Below are positions 7,666-16,332 of a stretch of 32,376 nucleotides of DNA, in pieces. Below the pieces are notes generated by a model that saw only the letters and a list, made by a program, of their open reading frames with translations, searched no databases and was not told the DNA's origin. Numbering within the stretch: the first letter of the stretch is position 1; each line of letters begins with the position of its first letter. Position numbers and translations under genes: made by a program. The stretch comes from an uncultured Bacilli bacterium (GTDB taxonomy: Bacteria; Bacillota_I; Bacilli_A; RF39; UBA660), in NCBI GenBank assembly GCA_934089255.1, contig CAKOJI010000013.1:1-32376 (forward strand). Reading direction: 5' to 3'.

Positions 7666-9152
7666 TAGAAACCACCATATATGAAACTTTTTGCTGCATA
7701 TCCTCTACCATAAATTCCAAATATTAATATACTAAATATTATTAATAAATATATTATCCATCTAAATATTAAATTTTGTTCGTTTAATTTTTCTCTTACA
7801 TCTACTTTTAATTCATAACTTAATTCTACTCCAAATATTATTAGTATATATATTGCTGCTATTAGAAAATCTTTTTTTATTAATCCTAATTCAAATATAC
7901 TTTTTGTTATTTCTAAGTTAGTTATTCCTTTTAGCATTATTATAAATTGTTCTATTGTTTCACTTCTAAATAGTAACATACCAATACATACTATTATAAT
8001 TGTTCTTAGTATTCTAAATAGTTTAAAACTCCATACTTTTGTATTTATTTTAAATATTTTTATTATATAATCAAATACTGGTTTTAATAATACTCCTAAC
8101 ATCATTAATACATAGTAATATAATCCATATAATACGTATTTGATACTTGCTCCGTGCCATATTCCATTTGTTAACCATACAAAGAATAATGGAAATGCTA
8201 TCATAATAAATTTTGATATATGTTTGAATTTTATTTTTCTAACCATTTTATTTACTTTCATATTCATTTTTGAAAGTGATATTGGATAGAATATATATTC
8301 TTTTAACCATTCTCCTAGTGTTATATGCCATCTTCTCCAAAATTCTTCTATACTTTTAGAAAAGAATGGTCTATTAAAGTTAACGGGTAACTCTATACCA
8401 AATAATTCTGATACTCCACTAACTATATTAATACATCCTGAAAAATCACAATATATTTGTATAGTATAAAATATTATTCCTAATATACCTATTATTCCAG
8501 TATAATTATTACTAAATACATTATCTACAAATATTCCTAATCTATCTGCTATTATTAATTTTTTTATAAAACCATAACCAATTAATACCCAAGCATTTTT
8601 AAATTTTTCGTAATCAAAAGTTATTTTATTAAACATTTTTTCTTTATAAACACTATATTTACTTATTGGTCCTTCTATTAGTTTAGGAAAGTATGTAAAG
8701 AATGTTAATAGTTTAAAATAATTTTTTTCACTACAAACTTTTTTTCTATATACATCTGTTAGATAACTAATCATTTCTAATGTATAGTATGATATACCAA
8801 TTGGCATAATAAATTTTTTATATGGTATATTTAAATTTATATACTTTAGTATTGGATTTATTAAAGATGATATAAAGTTATTATATTTTAGTACTATTAG
8901 AAATAGTAATACTAATATAATTCCTATATTTAAAAAACTTTTTTTATGTTTAGTTTTATCAATAATTAATCCAAATATATATGTTATTAGTGTTGCTATT
9001 ACACTATAAATAACTAATTTTCCACTTAAACTTATAAAGAAATATAGATTTCCTATTAGTAATATTGTCCATCTATATTTCTTTGGAAATAAGTAGTATA
9101 TGCACATTAAACAAATAACAAATATCAAAAATTTTAATGATACATAACTCAT
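7665..9152 (-). CDS. dltB: MBOAT-family acyltransferase DltB
   Basis: This is a multi-pass membrane O-acyltransferase of 495 residues that passes the activated D-alanyl group from the carrier protein across the membrane. Many hydrophobic segments are visible from residue 1 to the end. MBOAT hallmarks are FWRRWHITLGEWL (271-283) and the catalytic His333 in TNGIWHGAS. The polar loop at about 155-180 (FPKLIEGPISKYS) is also typical. It follows the carrier-protein gene by 13 bases and overlaps the SGNH gene by one. The same family also acylates alginate and other polysaccharides, but the adenylation and carrier genes upstream favour a Dlt role. Confidence 0.9.
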   Translation of the reverse strand: MSYVSLKFLIFVICLMCIYYLFPKKYRWTILLIGNLYFFISLSGKLVIYSVIATLITYIFGLIIDKTKHKKSFLNIGIILVLLFLIVLKYNNFISSLINPILKYINLNIPYKKFIMPIGISYYTLEMISYLTDVYRKKVCSEKNYFKLLTFFTYFPKLIEGPISKYSVYKEKMFNKITFDYEKFKNAWVLIGYGFIKKLIIADRLGIFVDNVFSNNYTGIIGILGIIFYTIQIYCDFSGCINIVSGVSELFGIELPVNFNRPFFSKSIEEFWRRWHITLGEWLKEYIFYPISLSKMNMKVNKMVRKIKFKHISKFIMIAFPLFFVWLTNGIWHGASIKYVLYGLYYYVLMMLGVLLKPVFDYIIKIFKINTKVWSFKLFRILRTIIIVCIGMLLFRSETIEQFIIMLKGITNLEITKSIFELGLIKKDFLIAAIYILIIFGVELSYELKVDVREKLNEQNLIFRWIIYLLIIFSILIFGIYGRGYAAKSFIYGGF

Positions 9153-9165
9153 AAATTACACCCCA

Positions 9166-9390
9166 CTATTTTAATTTGTTTATTAATTTTTCTATATCAG
9201 TTACTGTTTCAAAGTTTTCTGGTACTAAATCCATAACAGATATATTTATATCAAATTTATCATTTAATAGAGATATTAACATAACTATATCAAAACTAGT
9301 TAATATACCGTCTGTTATTAATGATTTTTCTTTTTCATAATCTATACCAGCTTTTACTTCATTTAAAACATTTATTATATCTTCTCTCAT
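9166..9390 (-). CDS. dltC: D-alanyl carrier protein DltC
   Basis: This is a 74-residue acyl-carrier-type protein that would carry the activated amino acid on a phosphopantetheine arm. The attachment serine is most likely Ser32 in DGILTSFDIVML; the usual Dlt context is Asp-Ser, whereas here Thr precedes the Ser. Length and the helix pattern with an acidic second half fit carrier proteins. It lies two bases after the adenylating-enzyme gene and just before dltB. This A-C-B order differs from the usual dltABCD order. Confidence 0.85.
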   Translation of the reverse strand: MREDIINVLNEVKAGIDYEKEKSLITDGILTSFDIVMLISLLNDKFDINISVMDLVPENFETVTDIEKLINKLK

Positions 9391-9392
9391 TT

Positions 9393-10913
9393 TTAATACT
9401 CACTTTCGTATATTTCTTTTAATTTTACTCTATCAATTTTACCATTTGCATTATATGGCATTTTCTTTAATTTTATTATTTTATTAGGCTGCATATATTT
9501 TAATAATTTTTTATTTGTATAATTTACTACGTCTTCATCATTTAAGTTTAATGATTCATAAAATAATATGATTTGTTTGTTTTTATTATCGTATATACAA
9601 GCGCAAATAGTTAATCCTTTTAGTGAATTAATATTTGTTTCAATTTCTCCTAATTCGATTCTATATCCCATATGTTTTATTTGGAAATCTATTCTACCAA
9701 AATATTCTATTTCACCATATTTGTTGTATTTTCCTAAGTCACCAGTTTTATATACTGTTTCTATAAAATGTGGGTTTAATGGATTTTGTACGAATGCACT
9801 ATTAGTTTTTTCTTGATTATTATAATATCCGTTTCCAACAAAAGATCCTCTTACGTATAGTTCTCCTATTTCTCCTGGTGCTGCTTCTTTTCCTTCACTA
9901 TTTACTAATAATATTTCAGTATTATTACAATGTTTTCCTATTGGCAAAGTTTCATTATCTTTAAATTTTCTATTTACAATATAGTATGTACATATATCAG
10001 TTGTTTCTGTTGGACCATATAAATTTGCATACATAATACTTGGTAAGTGTTTTCTCCAAATATTTAATTGTGGCATAGTCATAACTTCACCAGCAAATAA
10101 AACTTTTTTTAGATATTTTGGTAATATGTAGTCAAATGTATTTAAATTTGCAACAATTGATAATGCTGATGGTACCCAATATATTGTATTAATTTTGTAT
10201 TCGTTTAAATATTTCATTAAATTAACTGGAAACGAAAAATTTATTTTAGGTATTATATTAAGAGTTGCACCACTCATTACAGTACTAAATACATCTGAAA
10301 CAGACATACTAAAATAAAATGGTGTTTGATTACCGAAAATAGTTGTGTCATTAATATCAAATGTTTCTTTAAACCAAGTTGTGTATGTTATTAAAGATTT
10401 ATGTGTTATTACGCTACCTTTTGGTACTCCAGTAGAACCACTAGTAAAAAGTACATAAGCTGGGTCAGTATCTATTCTTGTATCGTCAACCTTTTTTAAT
10501 ACTTTTTTATCTAGAATATTATCAAATTCATCTATATTTAATATTGGAATATTTATATTATATTTTCTTAATTTTTCTATATTTTTATTATTTGTAATAA
10601 TATATTCAGGATTTAATGTATTAATAATTGTATTAATTCTAGTTTCTGGAGATGTAGTATCAAGTACTGTATAGAAATTTCCACTGTACATAACACCAAA
10701 CATACTAGTTAATGTTTCAATACTTTTATCTATAAATATTGCAATTGGTTTATTATATATACTTTTATTTTTTAATATATTAGTTGCAATTATCTTACTT
10801 TCATTAATAAATTTGGAATAAGATATTTTTTTATCTTTATTTTCAATAAATATGCTTTTATTTTTATATATTTTTCCTACTTCATCTAAATAATTTGTAA
10901 TACTTTTTTTCAT
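9393..10913 (-). CDS. dltA: D-alanine--carrier protein ligase DltA
   Basis: This is a stand-alone adenylation-domain enzyme of 506 residues. It would activate an amino acid (D-alanine in Dlt systems) with ATP in the cytoplasm and load it onto the DltC carrier. Motifs in order are the P-loop LFTSGSTGVPKGS at about 155, YGPTETTD at about 300, YKTGDLGKY, the hinge GRIDFQIKHMGYRIELGEIE near 420, and the C-terminal catalytic lysine motif NANGKIDR near 490. The ATG at 10913 has GAGGT upstream. It heads the four-gene operon ending at 6580. D-alanine specificity is inferred from the dltB/dltC neighbours, not read from the binding pocket. Confidence 0.9.
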   Translation of the reverse strand: MKKSITNYLDEVGKIYKNKSIFIENKDKKISYSKFINESKIIATNILKNKSIYNKPIAIFIDKSIETLTSMFGVMYSGNFYTVLDTTSPETRINTIINTLNPEYIITNNKNIEKLRKYNINIPILNIDEFDNILDKKVLKKVDDTRIDTDPAYVLFTSGSTGVPKGSVITHKSLITYTTWFKETFDINDTTIFGNQTPFYFSMSVSDVFSTVMSGATLNIIPKINFSFPVNLMKYLNEYKINTIYWVPSALSIVANLNTFDYILPKYLKKVLFAGEVMTMPQLNIWRKHLPSIMYANLYGPTETTDICTYYIVNRKFKDNETLPIGKHCNNTEILLVNSEGKEAAPGEIGELYVRGSFVGNGYYNNQEKTNSAFVQNPLNPHFIETVYKTGDLGKYNKYGEIEYFGRIDFQIKHMGYRIELGEIETNINSLKGLTICACIYDNKNKQIILFYESLNLNDEDVVNYTNKKLLKYMQPNKIIKLKKMPYNANGKIDRVKLKEIYESEY

Positions 10914-10937
10914 AATTTACCTCACTTCTATAAAGTA

Positions 10938-10966
10938 TATAATATCATATAAATATGTATTTTTAT
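10938..10966 (-). promoter_or_regulatory. Candidate dlt operon promoter
   Basis: Between the terminator at 10968-11000 and dltA, the minus strand has TTGTAT followed 17 bases later by TGATAT, with a TATTATATA stretch next to it. In DNA this AT-rich the match is suggestive only; position after a terminator is the best support. Confidence 0.35.
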
Positions 10967-10967
10967 A

Positions 10968-11000
10968 CAAAAAATAATAAGAAAGTTTAAATTTCTTATT
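10968..11000 (-). terminator. Intrinsic terminator after the small hypothetical gene
   Basis: A perfect 9-bp stem (AATAAGAAA/TTTCTTATT, 10976-10984 with 10992-11000, 7-base loop) is followed on the minus strand by ATTTTTT. It overlaps the stop codon at 10999-11001 and separates this unit from the dlt operon. Confidence 0.75.
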
Positions 11001-11340
11001 ATAATGTTTTATTATTTATATTATCTTTACTATTTATAATAATTTGTATTAGTTCCATATATGGTTTTATGTGAATTGGTTTATCACTATCGTTTAATAT
11101 TTCTCCGTAAATATTCATTAAAGGTCCACGTAATGAAGAAATATTATCATATAAATATCTGTAACTACTATCTATTATGAAATCTTTGTCATTATTATTT
11201 AATTCATTAATTTTATATTTATTACATTTTAATCCACTTATTAGAGTAATTATTTTTATAAATACTAAATCATTTATTTCTCTATTATCTTTATTTTTAT
11301 TATACTTATCAAATAGATAAGCAAGAGTTTCATTGTTCAT
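10999..11340 (-). CDS. Hypothetical protein, 113 residues
   Basis: I do not recognise this protein. It is a small, Asn/Lys/Ile-rich, probably cytoplasmic and helical protein with no signal peptide, membrane segment or cysteine pair. The frame is open to 11376, but the ATG at 11340 has AGGA 9 bases upstream and gives a cleaner N-terminus (MNNETLAYLFDKYN). It lies 53 bases after the LTA-synthase-like gene and before a terminator, so it is probably co-transcribed with that gene. Confidence 0.6.
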   Translation of the reverse strand: MNNETLAYLFDKYNKNKDNREINDLVFIKIITLISGLKCNKYKINELNNNDKDFIIDSSYRYLYDNISSLRGPLMNIYGEILNDSDKPIHIKPYMELIQIIINSKDNINNKTL

Positions 11341-11393
11341 TATAACACATCCTATAGTTAAAATAATATCACACAAATATAATTATTACAATA

Positions 11394-13448
11394 TTATGAA
11401 GTTACATCTTCTGTTTCAGTATTATATTTAATACCATTAAGTGAACTATATAAATAATTAAAGTAATTATTTTTTATTGCTAAACTACTCATATTTATTT
11501 TATTGCTAATGTTATTATTTATTTGTTGTAATTCTTCTATACTATATGTTTTATCAGTAAAATACTCTATATCTGACTTAGAAGCGTTATAGTATGCATA
11601 CTCATTTTTCCAAGAACCATCAGCGAAAACTACTAAGGATTTATAATCTTTGCTTAAAAGATCTGTTCCCATATAAAGTCTTGGATCATAATTTAGTCCA
11701 AAAAGGTTTGCAACTGTAGGTAAAATATTAACATAAGAAGTATATTCTTTAAATACTTTAGGTTCCATTTTGCTATTATATATAACGAACGGAACTCTTT
11801 CAGATTCGTAATCTACTCCAGTATCATAGTCTAATACGCTATTGATAGTATTAGTAGATAAACCATATGGATAGTGATCACCAAATAAAACGATTACTGT
11901 ATCATCTAGTTTACCACTTGCAGTTAATCCATCTATTAATATTCCAAGTGCATTATCAAGTATTTTTAATTTAGATTTGTAACGTTTTAAATCTATTTTT
12001 AAGTCTAAGTTATCATATAAACTTAAATATTTATCTCCTTCAATTGATGAATAATAATAAGGTTGATGACTTGATACTGTAGTAAGCCATGTCATAAATT
12101 TATCACTATCTACATTATTTATAATATCATTAACAACTTTCATAAAGTCTTCATCACTAGCCCAGTTTTTATATTGACTAGAATAATCTATTCCTAATTC
12201 TTCTACTCCATAGTATTTTTGACTTCCCATATTACTATGTATAATATGTCTATAATAGTAGTGTTCTGAATAATCGTGTGCGCTAAATGTATAGTAATTA
12301 TTTTTATTGAATAGATTAAATATACTTTCAAAATAAGTATTATCTTTATAAATATTTGCAGTACAAGTATTATATATGGAATATAAACTTGTCATACCAC
12401 TCATTTCATTATTACCAGTACTACAACTATTTCTAGGACTATAATTATTTTCCCAATGCCATCCTTCACTATATAATTTATAAAAGTTTGGATAATCTTC
12501 TTTATTTATAATAATATCATTTACGCTTTCCATCATTATAACAATTAAATTTTTATCTTTATATAAACCAGTATATTCATTTTCATCTGTTATTTTATTG
12601 TTTATGAAATATTTATTTAATGTATTTAATGTTGTATTAGTTTCATTATTTATTAATTCTTCCCATTTTGTATCATCAAATTTTCTAGTTTTATTTAAAT
12701 TATTATTATGTCTTTTTTCATTGTCAACGTTGTATTCGTATGATTCATTAGTAGGAAATAAATAATGTTTAACATCTAATATACCAAATCCAACTATACC
12801 ATATTGTTTAACAGTAATACTAGGTACGCTTGGATTAATTAAAAGCTCTTTCGTTTTTACTACTTGTAATTTGTTTTGCATAAATGGAGCAAAAACAGTA
12901 ATTAAGTATAGACTTGATATTATATTTAAAAGCATAAAACTTAATAATATTTTTTTTACAAACATAGTTTTATTTAATAATTTATAATTGTTTTTAGAAA
13001 TATTTATTTTATACTTATTTTTTATTTTTTTATCATAAAAGATATAGTATAAAATTATTAGTATAAATGGTAACATTGTAAAATAGTAATACCATTTAAA
13101 ACTTAATACAAATTCTCTTATATAATCTATTACGGCACCTAATTGACTACTAGTACCAAATGACATATATACTCCAATAAAATTATTAAATCCAGTTTCT
13201 AACCAAGAATAAAAACTACAAACAAATATAAATAGTATATTAATGTATTTATGTAATTTTTTTGGTATAAAATATTCTATACTACTAATTATGAAACTAA
13301 TAATAAAAGAACCTAAAATTATTCTAATACTTGATATATCAATTAGATTAAAAAAATTTACTGTTTTAAATATTATTTCTATTAATATCATAAATGTAAA
13401 ATTAATTATAGTATTTAATATTATATTTTTGTTTATATATTTTTTCAT
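11394..13448 (-). CDS. ltaS: LTA synthase-family phosphoglycerol transferase
   Basis: This is a membrane enzyme of about 684 residues that would polymerise glycerol-phosphate from phosphatidylglycerol outside the membrane to make lipoteichoic acid. Four to five N-terminal membrane helices (to about residue 190) precede an extracellular sulfatase-type domain. Metal and active-site residues are visible: Glu307 in VIMMES, the likely nucleophile Thr344 in NSCSTGNNE, and Asp524/His525 in LFGDHYPYG. The frame begins at a GTG at 13472, but AAAGGGAG stands 7 bases before the ATG at 13448, which I choose. The nearby dlt operon would decorate its product. A related phosphoglycerol transferase with another polymer as substrate is possible. 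Confidence 0.85.
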   Translation of the reverse strand: MKKYINKNIILNTIINFTFMILIEIIFKTVNFFNLIDISSIRIILGSFIISFIISSIEYFIPKKLHKYINILFIFVCSFYSWLETGFNNFIGVYMSFGTSSQLGAVIDYIREFVLSFKWYYYFTMLPFILIILYYIFYDKKIKNKYKINISKNNYKLLNKTMFVKKILLSFMLLNIISSLYLITVFAPFMQNKLQVVKTKELLINPSVPSITVKQYGIVGFGILDVKHYLFPTNESYEYNVDNEKRHNNNLNKTRKFDDTKWEELINNETNTTLNTLNKYFINNKITDENEYTGLYKDKNLIVIMMESVNDIIINKEDYPNFYKLYSEGWHWENNYSPRNSCSTGNNEMSGMTSLYSIYNTCTANIYKDNTYFESIFNLFNKNNYYTFSAHDYSEHYYYRHIIHSNMGSQKYYGVEELGIDYSSQYKNWASDEDFMKVVNDIINNVDSDKFMTWLTTVSSHQPYYYSSIEGDKYLSLYDNLDLKIDLKRYKSKLKILDNALGILIDGLTASGKLDDTVIVLFGDHYPYGLSTNTINSVLDYDTGVDYESERVPFVIYNSKMEPKVFKEYTSYVNILPTVANLFGLNYDPRLYMGTDLLSKDYKSLVVFADGSWKNEYAYYNASKSDIEYFTDKTYSIEELQQINNNISNKINMSSLAIKNNYFNYLYSSLNGIKYNTETEDVTS

Positions 13449-13570
13449 TTCATTACTCCCTTTAAAAGACACTTTATATATAATATAACAAAACTTAAAA
13501 TAAGTCTATATGACAAGTCTAATTTATTATATTTTTGTGAAATATTAATGAAATTCTATAATATAATTTG

Positions 13571-13599
13571 TTGTATATTATATAATATTAATGTATAAT
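13571..13599 (+). promoter_or_regulatory. Promoter of the DUF192 gene
   Basis: TTGTAT (13571-13576) and a perfect TATAAT (13594-13599) are exactly 17 bases apart on the plus strand. Transcription would start near 13606. This rules out the ATG at 13591 as the start and supports the ATG at 13621. Confidence 0.65.
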
Positions 13600-13620
13600 T
13601 TCTTTAGAAAAGGTGAAATA

Positions 13621-13926
13621 ATGGAAGTTAAAATTGCTGATAATTTTAAAGATAAATTAATTGGTTTAATGAATAAAAAATATATTGATTATGCTTTACT
13701 TATAACGAATTGTAAAAGTATACATACGTTTTTTATGAAAGAGGCAATCGATGTTTTATTGCTCGATAATAATAATAGAATTTTAATGATTAATAGAAAC
13801 GTTGTACCAAATAAAATACTTGTATTTCATAATAAAAATAAAACTAATATATTAGAAATGCCTAATAATTCTTCTTTAAATTTAAAAGTGAATGATGTAC
13901 TTGATTTAAGTAATTTAAATATATAA
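13621..13926 (+). CDS. DUF192 family protein
   Basis: This is a 101-residue single-domain protein of the COG1430/DUF192 family, whose biochemical role is not settled. The family pattern is clear: GLMNKK near the start, a central CKSIHTFFMKEAIDVLLLD, then NRILMINRNVVPNKI. The start at 13621 has AAGGTGA upstream. The frame extends to 13591, but that codon overlaps the promoter. It lacks the signal peptide found in some family members. It is the only convincing plus-strand gene in the window, flanked by its own promoter and a terminator shared with the convergent Rpn gene. Confidence 0.85.
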   Translation: MEVKIADNFKDKLIGLMNKKYIDYALLITNCKSIHTFFMKEAIDVLLLDNNNRILMINRNVVPNKILVFHNKNKTNILEMPNNSSLNLKVNDVLDLSNLNI

Positions 13927-13955
13927 AAATATGCAATAAAATCGCATATTTTTTT
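13926..13955. terminator. Bidirectional terminator between convergent genes
   Basis: A 9-bp stem AAAATATGC/GCATATTTT (13926-13934 with 13944-13952) has T-runs on both strands. It serves the DUF192 gene on plus and the Rpn-type gene on minus. Confidence 0.75.
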
Positions 13956-14859
13956 ATAAATTATTTATTTGATATTTAGATAAGCCAGTTATGTCCATTA
14001 TTTCTTCTTTTGAATATTTTTTATTTAATAATCTTTTAGCTATTTCTAGTTGTTTTTTACTTTGACCTTTTTCCATTCCTTTTTCCATTCCCTGTTCTAG
14101 GCCAATTTCTATTCCTTGATTATACATTTCTTTCTTTTCATTTTCGTGAAATTTTTCTTCATCAAATATTGGATATATCTCTCCATTTTCATATACCATC
14201 TTAAACATACTTATTATCTCTCCTATCCCATCATATTTTATTTCTCTTTCTAATATATTTGTATCATTTTCTACAAATATTAAACATAGTCTTTCTATAT
14301 CTCTTAATATATTATAATTATATTTCTTTTTTCTTAAATAGTCAAGATTTATTCTTAATGTTGTTATATTTGGATATATACTATAATAATATTTATTTAA
14401 TATTAAATTAGATTTATATATAAAGTTTTCTTTTATATCATTTACTTTTAATTTATTTAATATATTAAAATTATCTATATCTATTAAATATGTTTCTATT
14501 TCACTATTATATGTATTTTCATTTTTTGCATCAAATATATGTCTACAAAATAGATAAAAATGATTTTTATATAGACTTTCTTTTGTATATGTTTTATTCA
14601 TTTCTATAATAAATATTTTGTTTTTATATCTATATACAGCATCACTCATACTAGATTTTATTTTTATATTATTTCTAGGATATTCTGTATTTATAACTTT
14701 AGTATATTTAACCATATCTAAATAATCTAAATCAAATATTATACTTAATATTTTACACATATAATTCTTTCCTATTTCACTTAAAAATATTCTTTTAAAA
14801 AATGTATCATACAGTAAATATTCTATAATACTCACTCCATTCACTATACATATAACCAC
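13954..14859 (-). CDS. Rpn-type PD-(D/E)XK nuclease / putative transposase family protein
   Basis: This is a probable DNA nuclease of the Rpn/YhgA-like family, about 301 residues. The N-terminal nuclease core begins YDTFFKRIF. The catalytic pattern is Asp73 in SMSDAVYRY and Glu86-Met-Asn88 in FIIEMN; Asn is where family members usually have Gln or Lys. The C-terminus has the characteristic Gly-Met-Glu-Lys repeats (about 245-262) followed by a short helical tail (KKQLEIAKRLLNKKYSKEEI). The given start is a GTG with no ribosome site. A better start, the ATG at 14870 with AAAGGA upstream, is one base out of frame across an A7 run. The gene may therefore be phase-variable, frameshifted or N-terminally degraded. 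Confidence 0.75.
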   Translation of the reverse strand: MVICIVNGVSIIEYLLYDTFFKRIFLSEIGKNYMCKILSIIFDLDYLDMVKYTKVINTEYPRNNIKIKSSMSDAVYRYKNKIFIIEMNKTYTKESLYKNHFYLFCRHIFDAKNENTYNSEIETYLIDIDNFNILNKLKVNDIKENFIYKSNLILNKYYYSIYPNITTLRINLDYLRKKKYNYNILRDIERLCLIFVENDTNILEREIKYDGIGEIISMFKMVYENGEIYPIFDEEKFHENEKKEMYNQGIEIGLEQGMEKGMEKGQSKKQLEIAKRLLNKKYSKEEIMDITGLSKYQINNL

Positions 14860-14894
14860 TTTTTTTGCATTTCCTTTTTTTTCTTTAAAAAAAA

Positions 14895-14921
14895 TAAAAA
14901 AAAAATAAGCATAAGCTTATT
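14895..14921 (-). terminator. Intrinsic terminator of the DGR-target operon
   Basis: A perfect 7-bp stem AATAAGC/GCTTATT with a 4-base loop is followed on the minus strand by a long T-run. It includes the stop codon of the gene ending at 14917. Confidence 0.8.
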
Positions 14922-16122
14922 CAAATTCTATTTTACTAGAGTTTAATGTTCCGTCTGTTACAACCATATCATCACTAACTACACTATATAAATCAGTTAA
15001 TATTACTTCTTCTGTTACATTATTTAATTCATAATATAAATTAACATCGTTATTATTAATATAGTTATTAAATTCATCTAAAGTTATTCCTTCTATTTTT
15101 ATAACAATATTATTATTATCTAACCATATAACATTATTTCCTGATTTATCAGTACTATATTTTGTTATTTCTGTAAATAGTTTAGCATTTTTAATATTTA
15201 AATTAGTTATATCAGCAACAAAAGTATTATCTACTTTACTAAATTTTAAATTTTTTAGTTTTGTAACTCCGACTAATCTTATAACTTTTCTTTTAATGGC
15301 GTCTATATAATCACATACTTCATCAATACATCTAAGTGGATTAGATAAGTATATTGGGAATGTATCACTGTTAGATATTAAATCTATTTCATGTTTACCA
15401 TTATTAATTCCTGATGAATTTACTATTTTACCTAAAGATTTAGTACTTAATGGTTTATTTAATTCTTGCTCAGTACTATCTAGCATATAGGTTAATTCAG
15501 TATTACCATATATATTAAATTTTGTATATGTTTTACTTTCTAAGTCTCTTGTAAATACACTATTGATTTCTATTATACCTTTAAAGTAACTATTTTCTAA
15601 ATAATTTTGATTATCTTGTGTTTCATTTAACCATAAATATATTCTTATAGTTTGTTTTTCTCCAGTTTTTATATTTATATATTCACCTGTATTAGTATTA
15701 AAATCATATTCATTATTAACTAAATTAATAAAATTACCTTCTCCTAATACTTCTAATTCATTATTATTAACTCTCACAATAGTGTATTTAAAATCATTAC
15801 TTATTAAACTTTTAGTATAATCTAGATCTACTAATCTTATTTTATATGAAACATCATTAGTACTATTTGTATTATCTATTATAAATTCTGTATAATCATT
15901 ATTTATATAATTAGTACTAAGTGGCATATTTTTTAAGTTAATTCTTCTAGTAGAAGTAAACGAAACATCTAACACACCAGCTTTAACTAATAATTCTTCT
16001 TTTCCTTTGTACTCAACTTGCAAAGACTGATAAGCATAAGTACTAATTAATGACAAACTAACTACAACTATACCTATTAAAGAAATAAAAAATAGTTTTT
16101 GATTTTTAATAATATCTTTCAT
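14917..16122 (-). CDS. TasA-like membrane-anchored surface protein
   Basis: This is a surface protein of about 401 residues with unknown function. It begins MKDIIKNQKLFFISLIGI, with one membrane/signal segment (about 10-32, ending ISTYAYQS). A TasA-like beta-rich domain follows to about 195, and then a module starting FNIYGNTELTYML that contains SNPLRCIDEVCDYIDAIKRK. That second module resembles the C-terminal part of the protein at 3202-4782 but with low identity. The frame opens at 16131, but the first ATG sits directly on the ribosome site, so the ATG at 16122 with AAGGA 9 bases upstream is chosen. It is the second gene of the operon starting near 18217. Two cysteines (in RCIDEVCDY) may pair. 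Confidence 0.75.
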   Translation of the reverse strand: MKDIIKNQKLFFISLIGIVVVSLSLISTYAYQSLQVEYKGKEELLVKAGVLDVSFTSTRRINLKNMPLSTNYINNDYTEFIIDNTNSTNDVSYKIRLVDLDYTKSLISNDFKYTIVRVNNNELEVLGEGNFINLVNNEYDFNTNTGEYINIKTGEKQTIRIYLWLNETQDNQNYLENSYFKGIIEINSVFTRDLESKTYTKFNIYGNTELTYMLDSTEQELNKPLSTKSLGKIVNSSGINNGKHEIDLISNSDTFPIYLSNPLRCIDEVCDYIDAIKRKVIRLVGVTKLKNLKFSKVDNTFVADITNLNIKNAKLFTEITKYSTDKSGNNVIWLDNNNIVIKIEGITLDEFNNYINNNDVNLYYELNNVTEEVILTDLYSVVSDDMVVTDGTLNSSKIEFE

Positions 16123-16131
16123 TAGTATCAT

Positions 16132-16332
16132 TCCTTATCATTTTTATAAAAATTCGACAAATGCATCTATTCGATGCATTTGTATCACTCCCAATTCTTT
16201 ACATATTATCTTACCTGCTATCGCGAATATTGTTTTATCTTTATTTTTAATTCGTCCAGCGAAAGGGTTTTCGCTGGATATTTTTTCAGTTTTCAGTTCA
16301 CGGACGAAGAATTTATTAATTCTTATCTTATT
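16132..16332. repeat. Intergenic region with three perfect hairpins below the variable region
   Basis: Three inverted repeats occupy this 201-base gap. They are AAGAATT/AATTCTT (16307-16324, 4-base loop), TCCAGCGAAA/TTTCGCTGGA (16255-16278, 10-bp stem, 4-base loop) and CAAATGCATC/GATGCATTTG (16158-16182, 10-bp stem, 5-base loop). The middle one is GC-richer than its surroundings. It has a T-run only on the plus-strand side, where no convincing gene precedes it, so ordinary termination of the surface operon is unlikely. An outer 7-bp repeat TTCGTCC/GGACGAA (16251-16257, 16302-16308) partly competes with it. Hairpins downstream of variable regions assist retrohoming in studied DGRs, usually at closer range than here. 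Confidence 0.7.

Noticed and set aside
13243..13488. Plus-strand open frame opposite the LTA-synthase-like gene
   Set aside because: It is a hydrophobic shadow of the membrane helices on the minus strand, with no ribosome site.
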